From: Rhizobium lentis
GTDB taxonomy: Bacteria > Pseudomonadota > Alphaproteobacteria > Rhizobiales > Rhizobiaceae
Reading direction: 5' to 3'
Length of the DNA stretch: 64,000 bases
NCBI RefSeq assembly: GCF_017352135.1
Contig: NZ_CP071454.1
Span: forward strand, 2,567,001 to 2,631,000
Both the position numbers and the translations under genes were made by a program. Numbering within the stretch: position 1 is the first letter of the stretch; every line of letters begins with the position of its first letter. Below are positions 53,504-61,807 of the stretch, piece by piece. The notes beneath the pieces were generated by a model. It was not told the DNA's origin. It saw only the letters and a list, made by a program, of their open reading frames with translations, and made no database searches.

Positions 53504-54609
53504 CGAATGACCTCCGCGACGATACCCGCGACTTCGCGAATTTGCTCTTCCCTCAGCGCCATCCCGCTTGGAATATAGAAGCCGCGGCGCGCAAGCCTTG
53601 CGGCGATGGGAAGATCGGCGTCCTTGAAGAAGCCCATCTTCTGCAGAACCGGCTGCTCGTGCATCGGCCAGAAAAAAGGGCGGCAGCCTACGCCCTTCGC
53701 GGCCAGTCGCTTCATCGCTTCAGCTGCGTCGAAATCGATCTCGTCCTTCAGCACGATGCCGTAAACCCAATAGATATTTCGGGCGTAGGATGTCTCGGCC
53801 AACGGCAATTGAATACCCGGAAGATCCTGAAGCAGTTCGGTATAGAGGCTGCCCATCGCCCGCTTACGCTCGACGAATTCCGGCAGGCGCTCAAGCTGCG
53901 CGCAACCTAAAGCCGCCTGCATATTCGTCATGCGCATATTCCAGCCCAGCTCTTCATGGACAAAGCGGCGGGCAGGGAGGAAGCAAAGATTTCGCAGGCT
54001 CCGAGATCTGTCGGCAATCGCATCGGAATCGGTGACGATCATGCCACCTTCGCCTGTGGTAATATGCTTGTTGGGATAGAAGCTGAAAATGCTGACATCG
54101 CCGAAACTGCCGCAAGGCTGGCCGTTATAAGTCTGGCCATGCATTTCCGCGGCATCTTCAATGATCTTGAGGTTGTGGCGGCGGGCGATCTCGTTGATAG
54201 GTGCCATATCGCATGGCAAACCATAGATATGCACCACCATGATGGCGCGCGTCTTTGGAGTAATTGCTGCTTCAATTTTCGTCGGATCGATATTCCAGGT
54301 GAGGGGATCCGAGTCCACCGCAACCGGCACACAGCCCGCTCTTACGATGGCTGCGGCGCAGGAAATGATCGTGAAGGATGGCAAGATGACCTCGGAGCCT
54401 TCCTCCAGACCAAGCGCCATCATACCGGCATCGAGAGCCATTGAACCATTGGCGACAGCGATTGCGTGCCTGCGGCTGACGGATGCAGCAAATTCACGCT
54501 CAAACCGCGTGATGAAGGGACCTTCGGAGGAAATCCAGCCGGTCTCGATGCATTCCAGCAGATACTTGCTCTCGTTGCCATTCAGCAGCGGTTCATTGAC
54601 CGGAATCAT
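53500..54609 (-). CDS. PLP-dependent sugar aminotransferase, perosamine synthase-like
   Basis: DegT/DnrJ/EryC1 aminotransferase of 369 residues. The start IPVNEPLLNGNESKYLLECIETGWISSEGPFITRFE closely resembles RfbE/PerA, GDP-perosamine synthase. The PLP lysine lies in FSFYPNKHITTGEGGMIV and the Asp/Glu contacts in IIEDAAEMHG. The likely reaction is transamination of GDP-4-keto-6-deoxymannose (product of the gmd gene in this window) to GDP-perosamine. A LegC-type reaction on a LegB product is the alternative. Overlaps both neighbours. Confidence 0.85.
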   Translation of the reverse strand: MIPVNEPLLNGNESKYLLECIETGWISSEGPFITRFEREFAASVSRRHAIAVANGSMALDAGMMALGLEEGSEVILPSFTIISCAAAIVRAGCVPVAVDSDPLTWNIDPTKIEAAITPKTRAIMVVHIYGLPCDMAPINEIARRHNLKIIEDAAEMHGQTYNGQPCGSFGDVSIFSFYPNKHITTGEGGMIVTDSDAIADRSRSLRNLCFLPARRFVHEELGWNMRMTNMQAALGCAQLERLPEFVERKRAMGSLYTELLQDLPGIQLPLAETSYARNIYWVYGIVLKDEIDFDAAEAMKRLAAKGVGCRPFFWPMHEQPVLQKMGFFKDADLPIAARLARRGFYIPSGMALREEQIREVAGIVAEVIR

Positions 54610-55040
54610 ACGGTACCCTTTATCTTCAGTTCCCGCGCCGACGGTACAAATCGCGTTTTATCGGACTCCCCGGCGTAGGGGCCTTGTTTGACTTCGATGA
54701 TTTCGGCTTCTTCGATAATTTCGAAACCGTGCCCGCCGAAGGCAAGCAATATGACGTCGCCCGCGCGCAGGATCGCGCTTTCGTAATATTCCTGCGCGTC
54801 GGTATAGAAGTCCACACGAACAACGCCCGACTTTATCAGCAGGACTTCCTTCGTGTAGAGAACTTCGCGCGCAACGGCGTTATGGACGTGCGGCTGGATG
54901 ACATAGCCGGTCGGTCGCTTCATATAGGCGAGCTGCTGCGAAAACTCGTCCGGCGTGAAAAACTGGATGCCGTCGAACGTGTAGTTCGAGCGCAATATCA
55001 TGGCCTGCAATTCGCCGCCATGCACGATGTTTTCTATCAT
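54606..55040 (-). CDS. cupin-fold protein of the polysaccharide locus
   Basis: Small beta-barrel protein of 144 residues with cupin-like elements: YVIQPHVHNAVAREVLYTKEVLLIKSGVVRVDF and AILRAGDVILLAFGGHGFEII. The His-x-His and later His suit a metal or sugar site, as in sugar ketoisomerases and WxcM-type proteins, though specificity is unknown. The ATG at 55038-55040 follows GGGAAAGAG; a TTG 15 bases upstream is less likely. It overlaps the aminotransferase gene by 4 bp. Confidence 0.7.
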   Translation of the reverse strand: MIENIVHGGELQAMILRSNYTFDGIQFFTPDEFSQQLAYMKRPTGYVIQPHVHNAVAREVLYTKEVLLIKSGVVRVDFYTDAQEYYESAILRAGDVILLAFGGHGFEIIEEAEIIEVKQGPYAGESDKTRFVPSARELKIKGTV

Positions 55041-55068
55041 GTTTCTCTTTCCCAAGTAGAGCGATGCG

Positions 55069-56004
55069 TCAGGATGCCGCCAAACCGGCCGCTTTCCGTA
55101 TGCGCTTAACGCCGGCGGAGAATACGAGCTTATAGAAGTCTTTCATCCGCTGGCGGCGCATTTTCTCGAAAAAGCCCACCACTCGCAGCCGCATTTGTTC
55201 GTTAACTTCTACGCGGATCTTTTGCAATTTCTTTGGCGCATGGCCGAGGCTGCTCTCGTAGTAGTCGACGTCGCTGCAGTGGACGCCGCTATCGTCAAAC
55301 CCCGAGTTCACCACGAGGCTCTCGCGAGGGTAGAGGGTCAGCATATTGTCGAGATAAGCAGCGGCATGCCACCTGATCGCCCAGGATTGATTCTTGCCGT
55401 CGACCTGATTGCGCAGCATCCTGAGGAAGAAGGCGTTCCCACCGTGGTCGAAACCTTTGGCGAGGCCTTTGTCTTTCAGGGCCGCCAAAAGCTTCGCCCC
55501 ATCGGGTTCGAAGTGTTTCCAGGCCCGCGCCCAGGTGGCCCATCCCCAACAGTCCGCTCCTCGCAGGAAGTAGCTCTCAGGCGCATCGTCGTTGGCGACC
55601 GGATAGGCGTAGCCGTGAATGCTGGCAACGCGTTCCTCATCTGCATAAAGATCGAGGCCCTGGTTCATATAACGCAGGAAGTCGGGCGAGGTTATAAGAT
55701 CATCCTCGACGACGATCACGCGGCCATATTGCTCGCACAGACGTCCGACGCCATCGATGATGGAGCCTGCAAGGCCGTAGTTCCGTTCACGTTCGACGAC
55801 GGTGACCGACTTGAAACCCGTTACCGTTTTTGCCTGTTCACGGACCTGGCGGACGCGCTCCGCTTCTTTCTCATTGCGCGCACCGTCGCAGTAAATGAAC
55901 AAAGGCGTTTCTTCCGCCAATTCGTTTGCCTGCAATGCAGCGACGGTCCGTGCCATATGCAGGGGACGATTGAAGACAAAAAGTATGACTGGTGCGCATT
56001 CCAT
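55069..56004 (-). CDS. glycosyltransferase (GT2-like, sugar transferase)
   Basis: Glycosyltransferase of 311 residues: CAPVILFVFNRPLHMARTVAALQ, FIYCDGARNEKEAERV, VIVVEDDLITSPDFLRYMNQGL (metal-binding EDD) and GADCWGWATWARAWKHF. The WGWATWxR signature is common in a group of bacterial polysaccharide transferases. ATG at 56002-56004 follows GGGAATAATC; an earlier in-frame start would run into the upstream gene. Linkage formed is unknown. Confidence 0.82.
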   Translation of the reverse strand: MECAPVILFVFNRPLHMARTVAALQANELAEETPLFIYCDGARNEKEAERVRQVREQAKTVTGFKSVTVVERERNYGLAGSIIDGVGRLCEQYGRVIVVEDDLITSPDFLRYMNQGLDLYADEERVASIHGYAYPVANDDAPESYFLRGADCWGWATWARAWKHFEPDGAKLLAALKDKGLAKGFDHGGNAFFLRMLRNQVDGKNQSWAIRWHAAAYLDNMLTLYPRESLVVNSGFDDSGVHCSDVDYYESSLGHAPKKLQKIRVEVNEQMRLRVVGFFEKMRRQRMKDFYKLVFSAGVKRIRKAAGLAAS

Positions 56005-56006
56005 GA

Positions 56007-57200
56007 TTATTCCCAGCATTTCCTGCGTTGCGCAAATTGCTCGAGCCTATGTACGAATTGGGTCTCGGCTTCGAGCCGCTCCGTGTCGATCGCTTTTAGC
56101 TGCTTACGCCCTTTTTCGATCAGATCAACTGCCACCGCAGGATCTCGAATCCGCAACATTGCGTCGGCCCACTGCTCTGCGTCATCAGCGTCGGCAAACA
56201 ACGCCGCATCGCCGACCTGTTCATTGAGGTGCGCCGAATAAATCAACGGGCGGCCGACTGCCCAGGCTTCCAACGGCGGTAGATTGGTCGGACCAAAATA
56301 AGTCGACATCACGACGGCCAGAGCGCCTTCGTAAAGCGCGCGCATGTGATCAACCGGCACAAAGCCGAGAAACGTCACATTGTCAGAGACGCCTAACCGC
56401 TGCGCTTGCTGCTTGATCCAGGCCAAATTTCCGCTGTTCCCACCCGAAAAGACCACGCGTATGTCGGAATTAGCCGTCTTTTGCTTTAACGACGAGATCG
56501 CTTCAAGAATGCGTATATGGTTCTTATGAGGCCAGAATTGCGCCGGATAGAAATAATAGCCATCCCTCAGCCCGTATTTGGCGAGCACGGCTGTGCGATC
56601 GATCGAATGCGCTTCACTTAAGAACGGAGAGGGTTCGAACGGCATCGCAATCATGCGCTCTTCGTCAACTCCGTAGCGAACGACAATCCTCCTCAGTAGT
56701 TGATGTGATGCCACCAAGACGGCGACCGCACGTGGCAGGCATGTGGAAAAGTGCCGCTCTCGTTCTTCGAATCTGCCATCGGAGCTGACTTCCGGAAATT
56801 CGAGATCGTCGCGATGACAGAGATCAAGGACTGTTGTGACGTAATTGAGCTTGCGGAAATAGTTCGGAGTTGAGGAATGTGTAACGAAATACCCCAGATC
56901 CATGCCTGCTTTCAGCAGCGCATTTTCGATCTTGTTTGCCATCCACGCTTTACCAATTTCCTTGCGGATTGAGCGGCGCAACACGGCGAGTGCAATTCGG
57001 GATAGTCTTCCGGCGGCAGGCAGGTATTTTGCGGGAACTCCAAGTCGCTTGAGATGCTGGAGATTGGCTTTGATTGTCGTGAAAGCCACGACCTCATGCT
57101 GTTTTCCGATGATACGCTGGAGTTGTACGATCGCATTGATTGCTTGATTGAAACCGCCACCGACCTGAATCGGGTTTTCTAACAAGATGCCAATTTTCAT
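56007..57200 (-). CDS. family 4 glycosyltransferase
   Basis: GT-B glycosyltransferase of 397 residues, first gene of the minus-strand block: GILLENPIQVGGGFNQAINAIVQLQ, VTTVLDLCHRDDLEFPE, YYFYPAQFWPHKNHIRILEAI and YFGPTNLPPLEAWAVGRPLIYS. It is paralogous to the transferase at 51518-52717, so the two probably add similar sugars at different positions. The ATG lies behind GAGG about 11 bases upstream. The promoter of the block should be in the following 860-bp spacer. Confidence 0.87.
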   Translation of the reverse strand: MKIGILLENPIQVGGGFNQAINAIVQLQRIIGKQHEVVAFTTIKANLQHLKRLGVPAKYLPAAGRLSRIALAVLRRSIRKEIGKAWMANKIENALLKAGMDLGYFVTHSSTPNYFRKLNYVTTVLDLCHRDDLEFPEVSSDGRFEERERHFSTCLPRAVAVLVASHQLLRRIVVRYGVDEERMIAMPFEPSPFLSEAHSIDRTAVLAKYGLRDGYYFYPAQFWPHKNHIRILEAISSLKQKTANSDIRVVFSGGNSGNLAWIKQQAQRLGVSDNVTFLGFVPVDHMRALYEGALAVVMSTYFGPTNLPPLEAWAVGRPLIYSAHLNEQVGDAALFADADDAEQWADAMLRIRDPAVAVDLIEKGRKQLKAIDTERLEAETQFVHRLEQFAQRRKCWE

Positions 57201-58059
57201 GATTTGACTAACCTCAGCGTCCGCGCCAGCAGACGCCTACTTCACATTTCGATCAGGCCGGAGAACCGCGTCGTTTTTCACAGATAATCTGACACAGCGG
57301 ATCTCGTCCTCAATTTCTCTTTCCCTATGTAAAAGGGTCACAGCCAGCGGATGCTGTCACGAATTGATCGTCACGGAGATCCGCAAAAGGGCGCTCTCAC
57401 CAATTGGCGCGAGGAGGCATCCGCGTCATCCATTCAGTTGCATCTGATAATTTCTAGGTTTGCCTTAGCATATCCTACGATCACGACAACACCCACAACG
57501 GCCCGGTCACAACCAAAATTGGACGTGTTTGGGGGGTGTCGTTGCAATCTTGAGACAGTGACCGACAATTCCTTCTATGGTGCTTGAGTGGCCATCAAAA
57601 CCTGGAGCGGGAAAGCAAACTGAAGGGCAAAACGACCTCGTGTCCGTTGAGAACAGTCAAGGAAGAGCGCCCGAGGAAGCCGTTACGCTTTTGCAGGACG
57701 GGCGCCGGATAAGTTCCGAGGCCATGGGTCAATCGATCGACATGACTTTCGGCCGCGAATTTCAGATTTGCGTGGGGACGATGCGAACGGAGCACTTCTT
57801 CTACCAGCTTGTGGTCAGCGATGCTGCCTTTGACGAAAAGATGGCGCGGATGGTTCCAGACGACGTAAGGTTTTCAAGATTGCCGGCATAAGTGAGCGCG
57901 TTGAGGTTGACGACAGTCCCATTGTGCCAGTCTCACATCGACCGAAGAGATCGACGATGCGCATTTCGCCGGCCCGACCGCAGTTACATGGGGGTTGCAC
58001 TCGTTCGGCCGTTTCCATAAACACGACCCGAAGATTGTATCGAAAGACGATGTGAAAAA
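57201..58059. other. divergent 859-bp spacer between the polysaccharide block and gmd
   Basis: The longest gene-poor stretch here. It must contain the promoters for the minus-strand block and for gmd-fcl. A possible plus-strand promoter is TTGAGA near 57550 with TCTATG about 18 bases on. Composition is less GC-rich than the flanks. One open frame (57577-57891) is listed separately. No repeat, tRNA or insertion sequence end is visible. Confidence 0.4.
57577..57891 (+). CDS. doubtful hypothetical protein
   Basis: Open frame of 104 residues with a moderately protein-like sequence (SIDMTFGREFQICVGTMRTE, then FFYQLVVSDAAFDEKMARMV). There is no good ribosome-binding site and no recognised domain. 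It could be a small orphan gene or the remnant of a degraded gene. Confidence 0.25.
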   Translation: MVLEWPSKPGAGKQTEGQNDLVSVENSQGRAPEEAVTLLQDGRRISSEAMGQSIDMTFGREFQICVGTMRTEHFFYQLVVSDAAFDEKMARMVPDDVRFSRLPA

Positions 58060-59121
58060 ATGACAAAAACCGCGCTTATTACTGGGGTGACTGGTCAGGA
58101 TGGTGCCTATTTGGCCGAATTGCTTTTGAGCAAAGGTTATACGGTGCACGGTATCAAGCGGCGGTCCTCGTCTTTTAATACCGGCCGCATCGAACATATC
58201 TATCAGGATCCGCATGAGGCCCATCCACGCTTCGTCCTCCACTATGGCGATATGATCGACTCGACCAATCTCCTGCGGATCGTGCAGCAGACACAGCCTG
58301 ACGAAATTTACAACCTGGCCGCACAAAGCCATGTCGGCGTTAGTTTCGAAACGCCGGAATATACCGCCGATGCCGATGGTATCGGGACGTTGAGGTTGCT
58401 TGAGGCGATCCGCATCCTGGGTCTTGAGAAAAAAAGCCGGTTCTACCAGGCGTCGACATCGGAACTCTACGGTCTTGTGCAGCAAGTGCCGCAGAACGAG
58501 AAGACGCCATTCTATCCGCGCTCTCCCTATGCCGCAGCCAAGCTCTATGCCTACTGGATCGTCGTGAATTATCGCGAGGCCTACGGCATGCACGCGTCCA
58601 ACGGCATTCTGTTCAACCATGAAAGTCCGCTTCGCGGCGAGACCTTCGTCACGCGCAAGATCACGATGGCGGTGGCGGCCATCAGCCTCGGCCTTCAGGA
58701 CAAGCTTTACCTCGGGAACCTTGACGCCCAGCGTGACTGGGGCCATGCGCGCGAATACGTCGAAGGCATGTGGCGCATGCTGCAGCAGGACAAGCCGGAT
58801 GACTACGTATTGGCGACGGGTGAGACGACGCGTGTCCGCCAGTTTGTCGAGTGGGCTTTTGCCGACGTCGGCATCACCCTGGAGTGGAAGGGGTCCGGCG
58901 TCGACGAAAAGGGTTATGACTCCGCCTCCGGTGCGTGCCTTGTGGAAATCGATCCTCGATATTTCCGCCCGACGGAAGTCGATCTTCTGCTTGGCGACCC
59001 CTCCAAGGCACGCCAGAATCTCGGCTGGCACCACAAGACGCCGGTTCGCGAACTCGCCGCGGAGATGGTGCGCGAGGATATCAAGCACTGGAAGGCTCAA
59101 GGTAGCCGGAAAGAGGTCTGA
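58060..59121 (+). CDS. gmd: GDP-mannose 4,6-dehydratase
   Basis: Extended SDR of 353 residues converting GDP-D-mannose to GDP-4-keto-6-deoxy-D-mannose, the branch point for fucose, perosamine and rhamnose-type sugars. The N-terminal [43 protein letters not shown], the catalytic [11 protein letters not shown] and [19 protein letters not shown] are diagnostic. ATG follows a short AT-rich leader. fcl follows with no intervening base. Its product could feed both the adjacent fcl enzyme and the perosamine-synthase-like aminotransferase at 53500-54609. Confidence 0.96.
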   Translation: MTKTALITGVTGQDGAYLAELLLSKGYTVHGIKRRSSSFNTGRIEHIYQDPHEAHPRFVLHYGDMIDSTNLLRIVQQTQPDEIYNLAAQSHVGVSFETPEYTADADGIGTLRLLEAIRILGLEKKSRFYQASTSELYGLVQQVPQNEKTPFYPRSPYAAAKLYAYWIVVNYREAYGMHASNGILFNHESPLRGETFVTRKITMAVAAISLGLQDKLYLGNLDAQRDWGHAREYVEGMWRMLQQDKPDDYVLATGETTRVRQFVEWAFADVGITLEWKGSGVDEKGYDSASGACLVEIDPRYFRPTEVDLLLGDPSKARQNLGWHHKTPVRELAAEMVREDIKHWKAQGSRKEV

Positions 59122-60072
59122 GTGTACGACTTATCCAACAAGAAGATCTGGGTTGCCGGTCATCGCGGAATGGTCGGCAGTGCTCTTGTGCGCAGGCTTC
59201 AATCCGAAGCCTGCAACGTCGTCACGGCCACGCGCGCCGAGGTCGACTTGACGCGCCAGGACGAGGTCGAGAAATTTGTTGAAGCAACCCGGCCTGACGC
59301 GATCATTCTCGCCGCTGCCAAGGTTGGCGGTATCCTCGCGAATGACAGCTATCCCGCCGAATTCATCTACGACAATCTGATTATTGAAGCCAACCTCTTT
59401 GAGGCTGCCCATCGGGCGGGCGTGGACCGGTTTCTCTTCCTGGGGTCAAGCTGCATTTATCCCAAGCTCGCGCCACAGCCGATTCCCGAAGACGCTCTGT
59501 TGACCGGTCCGCTTGAGCCGACCAACGAATGGTACGCGATGGCCAAGATCGCCGGTATCAAGCTCGCGGAAGCCTATCGCAAGCAATATGGCCGGGATTA
59601 CATTTCGGCCATGCCGACCAATTTATACGGGCCAGGCGATAATTTCGACCTGAATACCAGTCATGTTCTGCCAGCGCTGATCCGCAAGGCTCATGCTGCG
59701 AAACTTCGCAAAGACCCGCATATGGTGGTCTGGGGCACAGGCACCCCGCGCCGCGAATTTCTTCACGTCGACGACTGCGCCGATGCGTTGGTGTTTCTCC
59801 TCAAATCATATTCGGGCGCGCAGCATGTCAATGTCGGCTCGGGCACGGATCTCGAAATTATCGAATTGACGCGTCTGGTATGCCGCGTTGTCGGTTATGA
59901 GGGGGAGATCATCCATGATCTTTCCAAGCCTGATGGCACGCCGCGAAAGCTGATGAGCAATCAGAAGCTGCAGGACATGGGCTGGAAACCGCGCATCTCG
60001 CTCGAGGACGGCATCCGAGCCACTTACGCCTGGTTCCTGGAATTCGAAAATAAATCGGATTCAGCGGTCTGA
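59122..60072 (+). CDS. fcl: GDP-L-fucose synthase
   Basis: SDR epimerase/reductase of 316 residues (also called WcaG), turning GDP-4-keto-6-deoxymannose into GDP-L-fucose. Signature segments are KKIWVAGHRGMVGSALVRRL, AAKVGGILANDSYPAEFIYDNL, FLGSSCIYPKLAPQPIPEDALL, the catalytic NEWYAMAKIAGIKLAEAYR and NLYGPGDNFD. The start is GTG, directly after the gmd TGA. Fucose is a known constituent of some Rhizobium O-antigens. Confidence 0.95.
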   Translation: MYDLSNKKIWVAGHRGMVGSALVRRLQSEACNVVTATRAEVDLTRQDEVEKFVEATRPDAIILAAAKVGGILANDSYPAEFIYDNLIIEANLFEAAHRAGVDRFLFLGSSCIYPKLAPQPIPEDALLTGPLEPTNEWYAMAKIAGIKLAEAYRKQYGRDYISAMPTNLYGPGDNFDLNTSHVLPALIRKAHAAKLRKDPHMVVWGTGTPRREFLHVDDCADALVFLLKSYSGAQHVNVGSGTDLEIIELTRLVCRVVGYEGEIIHDLSKPDGTPRKLMSNQKLQDMGWKPRISLEDGIRATYAWFLEFENKSDSAV

Positions 60073-60401
60073 TACCAGGTCCTTCGGATCGGCATTTCTC
60101 TTTTCACGTTGATTCGCCACACAGGGGTGTCGCGAGCCTCCTGCCTTATGGGCCACTGGCCGGCCGGTCCGGAACGCATTGTCGTCTGAACCTTCACCAC
60201 CGTCAGGATAAAGCCGAGAATGCGGTTCTGCAGTCTGCCGACGAGTAATAAGGTCGGCGGCGGGCGGCACGGCTCGGGGCTATTGCGGCTGGGGAACCCG
60301 ATAGGGTTAGCGCGGTGAGTATTGTAGGAAGGGCGAATATACGCATAATTTCTGCGGCTGGCGCTGCCAGGCAAGATCGGCCGAAACTCGTGGGGGATTC
60401 C
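60073..60401. other. 329-bp spacer between fcl and the methyltransferase gene
   Basis: GC-rich spacer with several self-complementary GGCC/CCGG runs near 60151-60175 but no hairpin with a T-run. Minus-strand open frames here lack start signals and recognisable motifs. The methyltransferase reading frame is open upstream to 60315, but GGGGGA supports the ATG at 60402, so I leave the stretch as non-coding. Confidence 0.4.
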
Positions 60402-61424
60402 ATGGAAACAATCGTCGAGGACGCCCATGCTGGCGCAGTGTCGCCCGAACTTGTGGTCGATGCACTGTTTGCATGCCGAAAGACGGCAGCGATCAGGGCC
60501 GCCATCGAGCTAGACCTCTTCACGCATATCGGCGAGGGCAAAACGGCAGCAATGTTGGCGCCGGCGATAAGCGCCTCGGAGCGTGGAGTGCGCATCCTGT
60601 GCGATTACCTCGTGGTCCATGGCTTCCTGAACAAGGAGGGCGGACAGTATCGGATGACGCCCTCGACCCGAATGTTCCTCGATCGCAATTCGCCGGCCTA
60701 TATGGGCTCTGCCGTCGAGTTTGCCGCCGCTCCCGAAATACTGGATAATTTTCTGCGTGATCCCGCCGCCGTCGTGCGAAACGGCGGTTCGTGTGGCCTT
60801 GCGAACATGTCGCCGGACAATCCCGTCTGGCTGAAGTTTGCCCGCGGCATGGGCTCCTTTACCGGGCTCAGCGCCAAGATACTGGCTGGCGAAATCTCCA
60901 GCTGGCCGAGGCCTCCTGAAAAGGTTTTGGACATCGCTGCGGGTCCAGGCGTTTTCGGCATCGAAATCGCCAAGGGCTTTCCATCGGCGCAGATCGTCGC
61001 CGTCGACTGGGCGGCCGTGTTGGAGCTGTCGAGGCAGAATGCGGAAAAAGCCGGCGTGGCCGACCGCTACCGGACGATCGCCGGCAGTGCCTTCGATGTG
61101 GATTGGGGCATGGGTTACGATCTCGTGCTGCTGCCGAATTTTCTGCACCACTTCGATTTGCCGACTTGTGCTCAGTTGTTACGGCGGATCATCGCAAGCC
61201 TGGCGGAGAACGGCCGGATCGTCGCGGTCGATTTCGTGCCGAACGAAGATGGCGTGTCGCCGCCTTTTCCCGCGGCCTTCTCCTGGGAGATGCTCGCCAG
61301 CACCCCGGCGGGCCAGGCTTATAGGCAAAGCGAGCTAACCGAGATGGCAAGACTGGCCGGCCTTGCCGGTGTCACGGTCAAACCGATGCCGCCAACGCCG
61401 GCAAGCCTCATCATTTTTGCATAG
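60402..61424 (+). CDS. O-methyltransferase family 2-like SAM enzyme
   Basis: Protein of 340 residues. An N-terminal helical dimerisation domain (LVVDALFACRKTAAIRAAIELDLFTHIGEGKT) is a winged helix as in plant- and antibiotic-type O-methyltransferases. The SAM-binding core is KVLDIAAGPGVFGIEIAKGFP, then VAVDWAAVLE and LVLLPNFLHHFDLPTCAQLL. Substrate is unknown; small phenolics or polyketides are usual. The ATG follows GGGGGATTCC. It stands apart from gmd-fcl and ends 66 bp before the tRNA-Gln gene on the other strand. Confidence 0.85.
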   Translation: METIVEDAHAGAVSPELVVDALFACRKTAAIRAAIELDLFTHIGEGKTAAMLAPAISASERGVRILCDYLVVHGFLNKEGGQYRMTPSTRMFLDRNSPAYMGSAVEFAAAPEILDNFLRDPAAVVRNGGSCGLANMSPDNPVWLKFARGMGSFTGLSAKILAGEISSWPRPPEKVLDIAAGPGVFGIEIAKGFPSAQIVAVDWAAVLELSRQNAEKAGVADRYRTIAGSAFDVDWGMGYDLVLLPNFLHHFDLPTCAQLLRRIIASLAENGRIVAVDFVPNEDGVSPPFPAAFSWEMLASTPAGQAYRQSELTEMARLAGLAGVTVKPMPPTPASLIIFA

Positions 61425-61490
61425 CCGCAGCAAAATCCGGTCGCCCTCTTTGTCGACAGAACCGAGCGCATCTGAGAATTTAAGAGGAAT

Positions 61491-61564
61491 TGGCTGGGGA
61501 ACCTGGATTCGAACCAAGATCGACGGAGTCAGAGTCCGCTGTTCTACCATTGAACTATTCCCCA
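61491..61564 (-). tRNA. tRNA-Gln (CTG)
   Basis: On the minus strand the acceptor stem TGGGGAA pairs with TTCCCCA, followed by G and an encoded CCA. The anticodon loop CTCTGAC gives anticodon CTG, and the T-arm contains GGTTCGAATCC. The 74-nt length and the U1-A72 pair are typical of tRNA-Gln. Confidence 0.95.
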
Positions 61565-61807
61565 GCAAGCGGACCGGCGGCCGGTTCGGCTGGTGTGCGG
61601 CGCTTATAAACAAAAGCCCGGCGATTGCAAATACCTGTTTTGAAAAAAATCGGCCCTCTCATCTCGAGTGAAACTCCTCCGCAAAGCCCTCTCCCAAAAA
61701 AGAATTTGGTGATTTTGGCGGGCGCTGATATTCTTGCGGCAACGCAAAAATCAAATGAGCGCCTGCTGCATATCTCAAGGACTTGCGCGGCGCAGTGGAA
61801 AAACAAA

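Noticed and set aside
60024..60428. Minus-strand frame of 134 codons between fcl and the methyltransferase gene
   Set aside because: Overlaps two real genes at its ends and shows no recognisable motif; a faint polysaccharide-gene look could not be supported.
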